Shown here: positions 34,614 through 44,246 of the stretch, in pieces
How the letters are laid out: every line of letters begins with the position of its first letter
Position numbering within the stretch: position 1 is the first letter of the stretch
DNA from: Flavobacterium psychrotrophum
GTDB lineage: Bacteria > Bacteroidota > Bacteroidia > Flavobacteriales > Flavobacteriaceae
Direction: 5' to 3'
Assembly: GCF_003403075.1 (NCBI RefSeq)
Contig: NZ_CP031557.1
Span: 4,216,001-4,280,000, forward strand
Length of the DNA: 64,000 nucleotides
Translations under genes and position numbers: made by a program
Notes under the pieces: generated by a model
What the model was told of the DNA's origin: nothing
Database searches by the model: none
What the model saw: the letters and a program-made list of their open reading frames with translations, nothing else

Positions 34614-35872
34614 AGGTAGCCGCAAACAAAATATACCTGCCCCTGTTTGTACTAATACTTTTAGTACAGCTGTACCTGCCCTCTTTTAAAGCGTGCATAC
34701 TAATGCAGCTGGCGGCGCTTGGCGGTATTTTTATTTTTGGAAATGTAAAGCTGTCCGGTAATTTTTTAGACATGCTTAAGCCCTTTTTGTTTTTGTTGCT
34801 ACTGGGTTTTGTAGCCACCATTTTTAACAGCTATGCTTTTTACAACATTTCAAAAGACATTTTCCATTTTATAAAGCCCATAACGGGGCTGCTTTTAGGA
34901 TATGTAATATTCAGGCAGGTAAATAACGAAAAGCTTTTTGTAAAAAGCATAGTCGTAGCCGGTATCCTGTCATCGCTCATACACCTCTTTATCGTGTTTG
35001 TAATTATAGGCTTTAGTACCGCCATCGAAGAGATAAGGCTGTTTACCCGCGATAATTTCCTCGATCTTTTTGCACTGTTTTTCCTTATCTATTACAAAAA
35101 GTTTTTTAAGGCAGATATGTTTAAAATCAAGCTTATATGGTGGCTGGCACTAGCGCTTATAATCATATCTGTAATATTATATTTTTCGCGCACCATGATC
35201 ATACTGGCATTTTTGCTGGTAGTAGCCATACATGGCCTTACACGTATTACCCCGGTTACGGTTAAGCTGTTTGCAGTATTTGTAGTATCATTAGCACTGC
35301 TGTTTACTTATCTTTCTAATGCCAATATAAGACGAGATGCTAAGGGGCTTGAAGGCTTTTTATATAAGGTAAAAATTGCCCCCGAAGAAATGTTTAAAAC
35401 CCGCATAAACCGCGAAGACCACCGCGACCTCTGGGACCACTGGCGCGGGTATGAAGCAAACAGGGCATACATGCTAATGGAAGAAAAGCCCTATAGCTTT
35501 GTAATAGGCACAGGGCATGGCTCGTTAGTAAACCTTAAATTTAATGCTCCGCTTACAGGCGAGAGCAAGGGCATGCGCTATATATCAGAACTGCATAATG
35601 GTTACATGTACATATTTTATAAAACCGGCATTATAGGTATAATGGTGTATCTCTCAATAATGTTTTGGTGGTATTCTTATATTTACCGCAAGCAAACGTT
35701 TATAAATATAATTATATCGGCTATAGGCCTGTTTTACCTTATATCATCCTTAACCATTACAGGCATTTATAACAGCAGGGATATTATTATAATGATACTG
35801 GGTGCTGCACTATTTTTTGCAGAGAGCAATCTAAAAAAAACAAACAACATTGAGCCAATACAAACAACTTAG
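34610..35872 (+). CDS. O-antigen polymerase (Wzy-like)
   Basis: 420 residues with about eleven membrane helices. A large extracytoplasmic loop (about 240-320) contains DLWDHWRGYEANRAY, and the Wzy_C-type motif LHNGYMYIFYKTGIIG follows. Joins repeat units in the periplasm. Identity as Wzy is from topology and motif, since these proteins diverge strongly. Start overlaps the previous stop by 4 nt (ATGA). Confidence 0.75.
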   Translation: MKVAANKIYLPLFVLILLVQLYLPSFKACILMQLAALGGIFIFGNVKLSGNFLDMLKPFLFLLLLGFVATIFNSYAFYNISKDIFHFIKPITGLLLGYVIFRQVNNEKLFVKSIVVAGILSSLIHLFIVFVIIGFSTAIEEIRLFTRDNFLDLFALFFLIYYKKFFKADMFKIKLIWWLALALIIISVILYFSRTMIILAFLLVVAIHGLTRITPVTVKLFAVFVVSLALLFTYLSNANIRRDAKGLEGFLYKVKIAPEEMFKTRINREDHRDLWDHWRGYEANRAYMLMEEKPYSFVIGTGHGSLVNLKFNAPLTGESKGMRYISELHNGYMYIFYKTGIIGIMVYLSIMFWWYSYIYRKQTFINIIISAIGLFYLISSLTITGIYNSRDIIIMILGAALFFAESNLKKTNNIEPIQTT

Positions 35873-36962
35873 CATATTTATAGACTGCCATGTTTTTGAC
35901 GGTACGTTTCAGGGCACTACAACTTATTTAAAGGGCATATATACTGAGATGGTTAAAAACAAGGGTATCAACTTTTACTTTGCCGCCTTAGATATAATCC
36001 ACCTGGAAAAAATATTTGGCACTGCGCCAAACATAAACTACCTGCAATATAAAAACCATAATAAATTTTACAGGCTGTTGTTTGACATTCCTGCCATGAT
36101 AAAGCAGCATAAAATAGATTATGCCCATTTTCAATATGTGGTACCACCCATAAAGCACTGTAAATACATTGTAACACTGCACGATGTAATATTTATGGAA
36201 CACCCTGAGTTTGTACCCGCAGGCTACCGCATTAAAAACAACATACTGTTTAAATGGAGCGCAAAAAAGGCCGATATCCTGCTTACCATATCTGAGTACT
36301 CTAAAGCACAAATAAAAAAGCATTTTGGCCTTGTGGCCGATGCCATAACCATTAATACGGCCGAAGATATTTTTTTTGAGCCATATGATAAGCCGGCAGT
36401 GCAAAAACAAGTAGCAGCGCGTTTTGATTTTAGTAACTACTTGATATTTGTAAGCCGCTGGGAACCCCGAAAAAACCATCATGGGTTGCTAAAGGCATTT
36501 GCCCAGGGCGAATTTTACAAGAACTACCATTTAGTATTTGTAGGCGACGACGCCATTAAAAATGCAGAATATGAAGCGCTGTATGCCAGCCTTCCGCCGC
36601 AGGTAACTCAAAAAGTGGTATGCCTTAGAAAAGTGGGCTTTGCAGATTTACTTTTGCTGGTGCGCGGCGCATCATTATCTGTATACCCGTCGTTTGCAGA
36701 GGGTTTTGGCATATCGCCATTAGAGGCCGTTGCCGCCGGAATACCCGTAGCCTGCTCTGGCGCTACCGCCATGGCCGATTTTACTTTTTTAAGCAACACC
36801 CTCTTTGACCCTCATAGCACTAACGATATGATAGCCAAGATAAACATAGCCCTTACTACAGATAACAGCGGCGTTGCCGGGGCATTAAAACAAAAATACA
36901 GCTGGGCAAATGCAGCAGGCGTTTTACAATCGCTGCTTAAGCCATCGGTTCAAAAAAATTAA
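35850..36962 (+). CDS. Family 4 glycosyltransferase
   Basis: 370 residues from a TTG at 35850, overlapping the previous gene by 23 nt. GT-B fold: N-terminal FDGTFQGTTTYLKGIY acceptor domain. The C-terminal domain has LIFVSRWEPRKNHHGLLKAF (about 200-219), then VYPSFAEGFGISPLEAVAAG (about 279-298), the EX7E motif that binds the nucleotide sugar. Transfers one sugar of the repeat unit in the cytoplasm. Confidence 0.9.
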   Translation: MSQYKQLSIFIDCHVFDGTFQGTTTYLKGIYTEMVKNKGINFYFAALDIIHLEKIFGTAPNINYLQYKNHNKFYRLLFDIPAMIKQHKIDYAHFQYVVPPIKHCKYIVTLHDVIFMEHPEFVPAGYRIKNNILFKWSAKKADILLTISEYSKAQIKKHFGLVADAITINTAEDIFFEPYDKPAVQKQVAARFDFSNYLIFVSRWEPRKNHHGLLKAFAQGEFYKNYHLVFVGDDAIKNAEYEALYASLPPQVTQKVVCLRKVGFADLLLLVRGASLSVYPSFAEGFGISPLEAVAAGIPVACSGATAMADFTFLSNTLFDPHSTNDMIAKINIALTTDNSGVAGALKQKYSWANAAGVLQSLLKPSVQKN

Positions 36963-36996
36963 ATCACTATTTTTGCACCCTAACCAATAATTCTAC

Positions 36997-38109
36997 ATGA
37001 AAATAGCGATAGTAGGCACACGCGGAATACCTAACCATTATAGTGGTTTTGAGCAGTTTGCCGAATACTTTTCTGTTTACCTTGCAGAAAAAGGCCATGA
37101 CGTATATGTGTACAACTCGCACAACCACCAGTGGCAGGAGCCTACCTTTAAAGGTGTAAAGCTTATACACAAGCACGACCCGGAGTATAAATATGGCACC
37201 TTTGGCCAGTTTATATACGATTTTAACTGTATTAAAGACGCGCGCAAGCATAATTTTGATGTCATATTGCAGCTGGGTTATACCAGTAACTCCATCTGGT
37301 TTTTCATGCTTCCAAAAAACGCTGTTAGCATAACCAATATGGATGGACTGGAGTGGAAACGCTCTAAGTACTCTAAACCAGTGCAGCAGTTTCTTAAATT
37401 TGCAGAAAGGCTGGCTGCCATAAGCAGCGACTACCTCGTGGCAGACTCGCTGGGCATACAGTCGTTTCTTAAAAACAAATACAATAAAGACAGCGCTTAC
37501 ATACCTTATGGCGCGCACCCGTTTACTAACCCCGATGATGCCATACTTAAAGAGTATGGTGTAGCAAAGGGTAAATATAACATGCTTATTGCCCGTTTTG
37601 AACCAGAGAATAATATTGATATGGTACTACAGGGCATTGCAAATGCCGGCGATACCACTACTATGCTGGTAGTGGGCAACCACAACACTAAGTATGGCGA
37701 GTATCTTAAAACTAAGTATGCGGCATACAGCAATATAAGGTTTACAGGAGGTATTTTTAACATTACTTACCTTAACAACTTGCGTTACTATTCTGCGTTA
37801 TATTTCCACGGGCACTCAGTAGGCGGCACTAACCCGTCTTTGCTTGAGGCCATGGCATCAAACGCGTTTATACTGGCGCATAATAACGATTTTAATAAGG
37901 CGATCTTAAAAGATAATGCCTACTATTTTGCAAACCCGGACGAAGTAGCCGCCCTGGTAACTACCCTTAAAAAGGAAGATAACACGACCAAAGTAGAAAA
38001 TAATTACAATGCCATAGTGCACGATTTTAACTGGGAAAAGATAAATGGCCAATACTTACAGTTCTTCGAAGATTGCCTTGCTAAAAAAAATAGGGCTATC
38101 GCCGGGTAA
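36997..38109 (+). CDS. Glycosyltransferase with DUF1972 N-terminus (rhamnosyltransferase type)
   Basis: 370 residues. The N-terminal DUF1972 domain reads KIAIVGTRGIPNHYSGFE (2-19) and NMDGLEWKRSKYS (about 114-126); a GT-B C-terminal domain follows with NIDMVLQGI and GTNPSLLEAMAS. Proteins of this group include capsular rhamnosyltransferases. A TATTTTTG box at 36968-36975, 22 nt before the ATG, may be a local promoter. Confidence 0.88.
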   Translation: MKIAIVGTRGIPNHYSGFEQFAEYFSVYLAEKGHDVYVYNSHNHQWQEPTFKGVKLIHKHDPEYKYGTFGQFIYDFNCIKDARKHNFDVILQLGYTSNSIWFFMLPKNAVSITNMDGLEWKRSKYSKPVQQFLKFAERLAAISSDYLVADSLGIQSFLKNKYNKDSAYIPYGAHPFTNPDDAILKEYGVAKGKYNMLIARFEPENNIDMVLQGIANAGDTTTMLVVGNHNTKYGEYLKTKYAAYSNIRFTGGIFNITYLNNLRYYSALYFHGHSVGGTNPSLLEAMASNAFILAHNNDFNKAILKDNAYYFANPDEVAALVTTLKKEDNTTKVENNYNAIVHDFNWEKINGQYLQFFEDCLAKKNRAIAG

Positions 38110-39413
38110 AAAACTCCTGGTTTCGCTTTTATCGCTTATAGCCATAACCATACCCATGGGGTATGTGTATAACAGTATAGCCATTATTTTGTTTGTGCTC
38201 ATATCTGTACTTTCTGCCCGCCCGCAAGACAGGTCTTATAACCTGGGGTTGTTGCTTCCTGTAGGGCTGTTTATACTTATGGCAGCATCTGCACTCTGGT
38301 CTTTAGACCCGCACATAACCATAAAGGCACTGGGCAAAGAAGCATCGCTTATATTTATACCCCTGGCATTCATTATCAACCGTCCGTTGGGCAGGCGCGG
38401 TGTGTATAGCGTGCTTAAAAATTACAGTCTGGGCATGTATGTTGTGGCGCTGTACTTTTTTATACGCGCCGTTATACGCTACATGGGCACCGGCAATGCT
38501 AATGTGTTTTTTTACCACGAGCTTTCTACCATGCAAATAAATGCCATATACCTTTCGGTACTGTTTTCGCTGGCACTGATGGTATTTGTTTCTAAGCAAA
38601 AAAAAAACACTGTGGGGCTATGCCGCCATGTTGTTTTTACTGGGTATGATATTTTTACTATCGTCAAAAAATATCATTATCATAGATGTTATCCTTATAA
38701 TAAGCTACTACCTGTTTTTTAGCGGCCTGCCAAGAAAAACGATGCTTACCGGCATAGCATCATTTAGCATATTGTTTTTAATATTAGGCTATTATGGCAA
38801 AATACACGAACGTTTTCAGCACGAATTTGAATCGGTAGGCCAAACCGAAGCCTCAAACGGCATACACTATGTAACCGTGGGCGAAGCCTTTAACCGCGAC
38901 AAATTTGGGCAAAATTGCTATTTTAACGGCACGGCTTTCAGGGCCTACCAACTACGCATTTTTAAAGAAATGCTACAACAGGACAATATAGCATTACAGG
39001 GCTACGGGCTTAATACATCGTCTATAAAAATAGAGCAAAAAGGCTTGGAACACAATGTGTACCATAGTAATAACGGAGAGGCGGTACCGTATAATAAAAT
39101 GAACTTTCATAACCAGTATGCAGAGGTATTTGCAGATCTGGGTTTTATAGGCTTTGCTATAGTAATTGCCATGTTGTTTATTAACCTTAAAAACGGTTTG
39201 TCTGATAAATATTTTATACATATTGCTTTTGCAATTCTTATGATAAGTGTATTTTTGACCGAATCATTTTTATGGAGGCAACGCGGTGTAGTGTTCTTTA
39301 CCCTGTTTTACTGCCTGTTTAATGATGTGCTGCCACCAGGCTTCAAAAAAAACCAATATGAAAAAAGTACTGATAACGGGCGCAGCAGGCTTTCTGGGCT
39401 CCCACCTGTGTGA
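38045..39413 (+). pseudogene. Second Wzy/O-antigen-ligase-like membrane protein, split at an A10 tract
   Basis: Frame one (38045-38722) gives seven or so membrane helices and ends in nonsense after VFVSKQKK. Frame two (38586-39413) continues with KKTLWGYAAMLFLLGMIFLL, a large loop, and the ligase-type motif NFHNQYAEVFADLGFIGFA. The switch is at ten A (38598-38607); nine A give one protein of about 455 residues. It may be phase-variable, rescued by transcriptional slippage, truly broken, or a sequence error. It overlaps the previous gene by 65 nt and the next by 56 nt. Either a chain ligase or an alternative polymerase. Confidence 0.8.
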
Positions 39414-40341
39414 CAGGTTTATAAAAGAAGGCCATTATGTTATAGGTATGGATAACCTTATAACAGGCGACCTTAAAAACATACAACATTTATTTAAGCT
39501 CGAAAACTTTGAGTTTTATCACCACGACGTTACAAAATTTGTAAGCATACCGGGCGACCTCGATTATATACTGCATTTTGCTTCGCCGGCAAGCCCTATA
39601 GATTATTTAAAAATACCCATACAAACCCTTAAAGTAGGATCGCTGGGCACGCACAACTTGTTAGGACTTGCCCGTGCTAAAAATGCACGCATACTTATAG
39701 CCTCTACATCTGAGGTATATGGCGACCCGCTGGTACACCCGCAAACCGAAGATTATTATGGCAATGTAAACACCATAGGCCCGCGTGGGGTGTATGATGA
39801 GGCTAAGCGTTTTCAGGAATCTATAACCATGGCCTACCATACCTTTCATGGTGTCGACATTCGCATTGTAAGGATATTTAATACTTATGGCCCCCGCATG
39901 AGGTTAAATGATGGCCGTGTTATACCGGCATTTATTGGGCAGGCACTGCGTGGCGAAGACCTTACCATTTTTGGCGAAGGGCTGCAAACACGTTCGTTTT
40001 GTTTTGTAGACGACCAGGTAGAGGGTATTTACAGGCTGTTGCACTCAGACTATACCAGTCCTGTAAACATAGGCAACCCAGACGAAATTACCATTAAAGA
40101 CTTTGCCGAGGAAATTATAAAGCTTACCGGTACACACCAAAAAGTGGTGTACCACCCGCTACCTGTAAACGACCCTTTGCAACGCCAGCCGGATATTACA
40201 CTGGCAAGAAAACTATTTGGCTGGGAGCCAAAGGTGGGCCGTGCAGAAGGTATGCAAATAACATACGATTACTTTAAATCGTTATCTACAGAAGAGCTGC
40301 TTAAAGAGGAGCATAAAGATTTTTCAGGTTATATACGTTAA
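39358..40341 (+). CDS. UDP-glucuronate decarboxylase-like NAD-dependent sugar dehydratase/epimerase
   Basis: 327 residues from the ATG at 39358. The extended SDR fold has [15 protein letters not shown] (6-20), the UXS-type HHDVTKF and [16 protein letters not shown] (about 77-92), catalytic YDEAK (about 146), and [18 protein letters not shown]. This motif set is that of UDP-xylose synthases. It would supply UDP-xylose (or the 4-keto pentose) for the polysaccharide. Assigned by motif, moderately sure of the exact product. Confidence 0.87.
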   Translation: MKKVLITGAAGFLGSHLCDRFIKEGHYVIGMDNLITGDLKNIQHLFKLENFEFYHHDVTKFVSIPGDLDYILHFASPASPIDYLKIPIQTLKVGSLGTHNLLGLARAKNARILIASTSEVYGDPLVHPQTEDYYGNVNTIGPRGVYDEAKRFQESITMAYHTFHGVDIRIVRIFNTYGPRMRLNDGRVIPAFIGQALRGEDLTIFGEGLQTRSFCFVDDQVEGIYRLLHSDYTSPVNIGNPDEITIKDFAEEIIKLTGTHQKVVYHPLPVNDPLQRQPDITLARKLFGWEPKVGRAEGMQITYDYFKSLSTEELLKEEHKDFSGYIR

Positions 40342-40342
40342 G

Positions 40343-41710
40343 ATGGTTTTATCCGGCAGAGAAGGTTATTCAAAATATTTAAGGCTCATCAATGTAACTT
40401 TTGATGTACTGGCCATTAACCTTGTGTTTCCTGTTTTTATGGCAGGGCTGTCTTTAAACTACCTGCACTTTGTTATATATATAAATGCGGCATGGGGCAT
40501 TATAGCTTATTTTTCAAGCTTTTATGAGGTGTACCGCTACACGCCCATTACTAAAGTTATAACAGGCCTGGTAAAACAGGCCGCCCTTTTTGTGCTTACG
40601 GTAATAGCTTATTTTCCGTTTGCAAAGCACACGGTTTTTAGCGGAAACGCCACGGCGCTCTACACAGGTGTAGCCATGGGGCTGGTAGCCTTTTTTAAGC
40701 TATCGTTATACTACTACCTTAAGCGTTACCGCATTGCTACGGGCAGCAACTTCAGGTCGGCTATTATCATTGGGCATACGCCCGATGCGCTGAGGCTAAA
40801 AAGCTTTTTTGAGAGTGCGCCAGAGTATGGCTATCGTTTTAAAGGCTTTTTTTCTGATACAGATAACCACCCCGAAGTTATAGGCAGCATTGCCGTTGCA
40901 GAAGCCTTTGCCGCAGAGCACAGTATAGACGAGATATACTGCTCGCTGGGCGAAGTAACTAACCAGCAATTAAAAGACCTTGTAGCCTTTGCAGACCTGC
41001 GTGGCAAAACCATAAAATTTATTCCGGATACTAAAGAGATCTTCTCTAAAAACCTGCGGGTAGATTATTATGAAATGTTTCCGGTACTGTCTTTAAACAA
41101 AACGGCACTGCACGACCCTGTGGCAAAAATTATAAAACGTGCTTTTGATATTGCCTTTTCGCTATCAGTTATTGTACTGGTACTGTCATGGCTGGCTCCG
41201 CTGCTTGGGTTGCTGATACGTTTAGAATCTAAAGGATCGGTGTTTTTTAAGCAAAGCCGCCCGGGTTTAGACGAGAAAGAGTTTTTTTGCTACAAGTTTC
41301 GCTCAATGCAAATAAACGAAACCACAGAGAAATCTGTAACCAGGAACGACCCCCGCGTTACCCGCATAGGCAAGTTCATCCGTAAAACAAGTATTGATGA
41401 GTTGCCACAATTTTTAAACGTACTTAAGGGAGAAATGAGCATTGTGGGGCCGCGCCCTCACCTCTGGACGCAGAATAACCTGTATGGTGCCACCATTAAA
41501 AAATATATGGTGCGCCTGTATGTAAAGCCCGGCATTACCGGCCTGGCACAGGTAAGGGGCTATCGTGGCGAAATTGCTACCGATGAAGATATGATAAACC
41601 GCATTCGCTACGATGTGTTTTATATAGAAAACTGGTCGTTACTACTCGATGTAAAGATTATTATACAAACGGTGGTAAACATTTTTATGGGTGAGGAGAA
41701 AGCCTACTAA
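40343..41710 (+). CDS. WcaJ/WbaP-type undecaprenyl-phosphate sugar phosphotransferase
   Basis: 455 residues. Starts repeat-unit synthesis by moving a sugar-1-phosphate to undecaprenyl phosphate. Four N-terminal membrane helices, a Rossmann-like CoA_binding_3 middle, one further helix (about 270-295), and the bacterial sugar transferase domain with [53 protein letters not shown] and VGPRP, ending in [15 protein letters not shown]. One base after the previous stop. Last gene of the cluster. Confidence 0.93.
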   Translation: MVLSGREGYSKYLRLINVTFDVLAINLVFPVFMAGLSLNYLHFVIYINAAWGIIAYFSSFYEVYRYTPITKVITGLVKQAALFVLTVIAYFPFAKHTVFSGNATALYTGVAMGLVAFFKLSLYYYLKRYRIATGSNFRSAIIIGHTPDALRLKSFFESAPEYGYRFKGFFSDTDNHPEVIGSIAVAEAFAAEHSIDEIYCSLGEVTNQQLKDLVAFADLRGKTIKFIPDTKEIFSKNLRVDYYEMFPVLSLNKTALHDPVAKIIKRAFDIAFSLSVIVLVLSWLAPLLGLLIRLESKGSVFFKQSRPGLDEKEFFCYKFRSMQINETTEKSVTRNDPRVTRIGKFIRKTSIDELPQFLNVLKGEMSIVGPRPHLWTQNNLYGATIKKYMVRLYVKPGITGLAQVRGYRGEIATDEDMINRIRYDVFYIENWSLLLDVKIIIQTVVNIFMGEEKAY

Positions 41711-41716
41711 AAATAG

Positions 41717-41724
41717 TACCTTTG
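41717..41724 (+). promoter_or_regulatory. -7 box of purD
   Basis: TACCTTTG, 37 nt before the ATG at 41761, in the 50-nt gap after the polysaccharide cluster. No -33 TTG is visible, as expected inside the preceding gene. Confidence 0.5.
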
Positions 41725-41760
41725 CACAGTAAACAACATAACACACAAACTACATACACA

Positions 41761-43032
41761 ATGAATATTTTACTACTTGGTTCTGGCGGCAGGGAGCATG
41801 CCCTGGCATGGAAAATGCTGCAAAGCCCACTATGCAATACCCTTTTTGTAGCTCCCGGTAATGCCGGTACTGCTGCAATAGCCACTAATCTTAATATTAG
41901 CCCTACAGATTTTGATGCTGTAAAGCAGGCTGTACTTAGCAATGGCGTTAATATGGTGGTTGTAGGGCCAGAAGATCCATTAGTAAAAGGTATATACGAC
42001 TTTTTTAAGAACGATGCTGAGCTGGCTAACGTTCCGGTTATAGGGCCATCGCAATATGGTGCCCAGCTGGAAGGCAGTAAGGAGTTTGCTAAAAAGTTCC
42101 TTATAAAAAATAACATCCCTACGGCTGCATACGACAGCTTTACAAAAGATACGGTAGAAGAAGGCTGCAAATTTCTTGAAACCCTTAAGGCACCTTATGT
42201 GCTTAAAGCCGATGGCCTTGCTGCCGGTAAAGGTGTACTGATATTGCAGGACCTTGCCGAGGCACAACAAGAGCTGCGCAACATGCTTGTAGACGCTAAA
42301 TTTGGCGATGCAAGTTCTAAAGTGGTTATAGAAGAGTTTTTAGATGGTATAGAGCTAAGCGTTTTTGTACTTACAGATGGCAAAAGCTATAAGCTGCTGC
42401 CTACCGCTAAAGACTACAAACGCATAGGCGAAGGCGATACCGGCCTTAATACCGGTGGTATGGGTGCTGTAAGCCCGGTACCGTTTGCCGATGCCGAGTT
42501 TATGGAGAAGATAGAAACCCGCATTGTAAAACCTACCATAGAAGGCCTTAAAAACGATAATATCGATTATAAAGGCTTTGTATTTATAGGGCTTATAAAA
42601 GTGGGCAACGACCCGTTTGTAATAGAATATAACGTGCGCATGGGCGACCCAGAGACTGAGGTGGTAATACCAAGGCTTAAGAGCGACCTTGTAGAGATAT
42701 TTGTTGCCATGGCTAACCAAACACTACACGATGTGGCTTTTGAAATAGACCCACGCAGTGCTACAACCGTTATGCTGGTAAGCGGCGGATATCCTGAAGA
42801 TTATGAAAAAGGTGCGGTAATTACCGGGCTTGAAAATGTAGAGGGCAGTATTGCCTTTCATGCGGGTACTACGCTAAAAGATGGCAAAGTGGTAACTGCC
42901 GGCGGACGTGTTATTGCCGTAACATCTTATGACGACGACTTTAAAGAGGCCATAAAAAAATCTTACCAAAATATAGATAAACTAAATTTTGATAAGATGT
43001 ATTTTAGAAAGGATATAGGCTTCGACTTATGA
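41761..43032 (+). CDS. purD: Phosphoribosylamine-glycine ligase
   Basis: 423 residues from the ATG at 41761 (MNILLLGSGGREHALAWK). Second step of purine synthesis, ATP-dependent. ATP-grasp features: LKADGLAAGKGV (about 143-154), the conserved GRHS-type glycine loop GDTGLNTGGMGAVSPVP (about 226-242), and the metal-binding EYNVRMGDPETEV (about 288-300). Full length. The 3' end overlaps the convergent DUF6341-like gene by 6 nt. Confidence 0.97.
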   Translation: MNILLLGSGGREHALAWKMLQSPLCNTLFVAPGNAGTAAIATNLNISPTDFDAVKQAVLSNGVNMVVVGPEDPLVKGIYDFFKNDAELANVPVIGPSQYGAQLEGSKEFAKKFLIKNNIPTAAYDSFTKDTVEEGCKFLETLKAPYVLKADGLAAGKGVLILQDLAEAQQELRNMLVDAKFGDASSKVVIEEFLDGIELSVFVLTDGKSYKLLPTAKDYKRIGEGDTGLNTGGMGAVSPVPFADAEFMEKIETRIVKPTIEGLKNDNIDYKGFVFIGLIKVGNDPFVIEYNVRMGDPETEVVIPRLKSDLVEIFVAMANQTLHDVAFEIDPRSATTVMLVSGGYPEDYEKGAVITGLENVEGSIAFHAGTTLKDGKVVTAGGRVIAVTSYDDDFKEAIKKSYQNIDKLNFDKMYFRKDIGFDL

Positions 43033-43257
43033 TAAGAACGAATGCGCTGTAGTATCCTGGTTGTCTTCGCCGGTTTCTTTAAATATTTTTAGCTGTTTCA
43101 TCCAGTACACAAATGCAGCGATGCAAATGATGATGAATACCCAGGTAATAATGTTTGCAGCCCACCAGTTCTTAAGCTCAAGCTTACGGAAAAAATCAAG
43201 TGGTATAAAAAGAATATCAGTAAAAAGATATCCTAAGCCCTCAAAAAATGTTTTCAT
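43027..43257 (-). CDS. DUF6341-like small membrane protein
   Basis: 76 residues. One membrane helix (about 33-53, NIITWVFIIICIAAFVYWM), preceded by FEGLGYLFTDILFIPLDFFRKLELKNWW, a pattern I know from flavobacterial proteins next to purD. Function unknown. TACTTTTG on the minus strand (43285-43292) fits its -7 box. Convergent with purD. Confidence 0.75.
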   Translation of the reverse strand: MKTFFEGLGYLFTDILFIPLDFFRKLELKNWWAANIITWVFIIICIAAFVYWMKQLKIFKETGEDNQDTTAHSFLS

Positions 43258-43304
43258 TTTTAGTAAGTATTATATTAACTGTCACAAAAGTATAAAATAA
43301 TCGA

Positions 43305-44234
43305 ATGCTTGCAAGTATTTTTAGTAAAACCAGGCCTATAAATTATGTTTTAATAGGTATCGCGCTTGTTTTATTCTACGGGCTGTCTCTTACGCGCAAT
43401 ATGGCCTGGTCTGCAGACGGTATAAGTATAGCCACTAAAGGCGTGCTGTTGCTGCTGCTTGCAGCATCGTTACTGCTGGTGGGCTTTATAAGCCTGCGTA
43501 ATAACCTTACTAAGGCAAGCAGTTATGCGGTGGTATTGTTCCTACTGTTTTTGGTACTGTTTCCTACTACGCTGGGCAATACTAAAATTATTGTGGCAAA
43601 CTTTTTTTTGCTGCTCGCACTACGCAGGCTTATCTCGCTGCAATCACTCATTACGCCAAAAGAAAAGATATTTGATGCCTCTTTTTGGATACTGGCTGCC
43701 ACGGTGTTCCACTTCTGGAGCATTCTCTACCTGGTGCTGGTTTTTATCTCCATCGTCTTTCACGTATCGCGCGATTACCGCAACTGGATCATTCCGTTCA
43801 TAGCCCTTACGGCTGTGGCGGTTATCTATATTATGGTAGGCTTAATGCTGGGGCACGATCTTTTTGACAGCGTTATAGCGGGCATGGAGCCGGGTTTTGA
43901 CTTTACCTATTTCGAGAATGTTTACCAGAATATTGCCCTGGCACTCTTTGCACCTATAGCAGTATTATTTGTAATTCCGTATTCAGGCTCTATAAGCACT
44001 AAGCCTTTAAACCTACAGGCCAGCCATAAAAAGGTGCTGTTTTCTTTTCTTGCGGGTGTAGCCATTTATGTGCTGAGTAACCACAAAAACAACAGTTTTT
44101 TGATGTTTACCTTTGCACCCCTTGCCATTATGGGGGCTAACTTTATTGAGAGCCAGGAAAACCAGTGGGTGCGTGAAGCCATTGTGTGCAGCATCGCCGC
44201 CATTGCTATTTTTATTTTTTTGGTGCAGTTATAA
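43305..44234 (+). CDS. DUF6427-like polytopic membrane protein
   Basis: 309 residues with about nine membrane helices. The N-terminal MLASIFSKTRPINYVLIG and the central LLLALRRLISLQSLITPKEKIFDASFW match a flavobacterial family of unknown function (DUF6427), usually near purD and upp. No enzymatic motif visible. Divergent from the DUF6341-like gene, sharing the 47-nt gap. Confidence 0.75.
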   Translation: MLASIFSKTRPINYVLIGIALVLFYGLSLTRNMAWSADGISIATKGVLLLLLAASLLLVGFISLRNNLTKASSYAVVLFLLFLVLFPTTLGNTKIIVANFFLLLALRRLISLQSLITPKEKIFDASFWILAATVFHFWSILYLVLVFISIVFHVSRDYRNWIIPFIALTAVAVIYIMVGLMLGHDLFDSVIAGMEPGFDFTYFENVYQNIALALFAPIAVLFVIPYSGSISTKPLNLQASHKKVLFSFLAGVAIYVLSNHKNNSFLMFTFAPLAIMGANFIESQENQWVREAIVCSIAAIAIFIFLVQL

Positions 44235-44246
44235 TATCGCCTAAAA

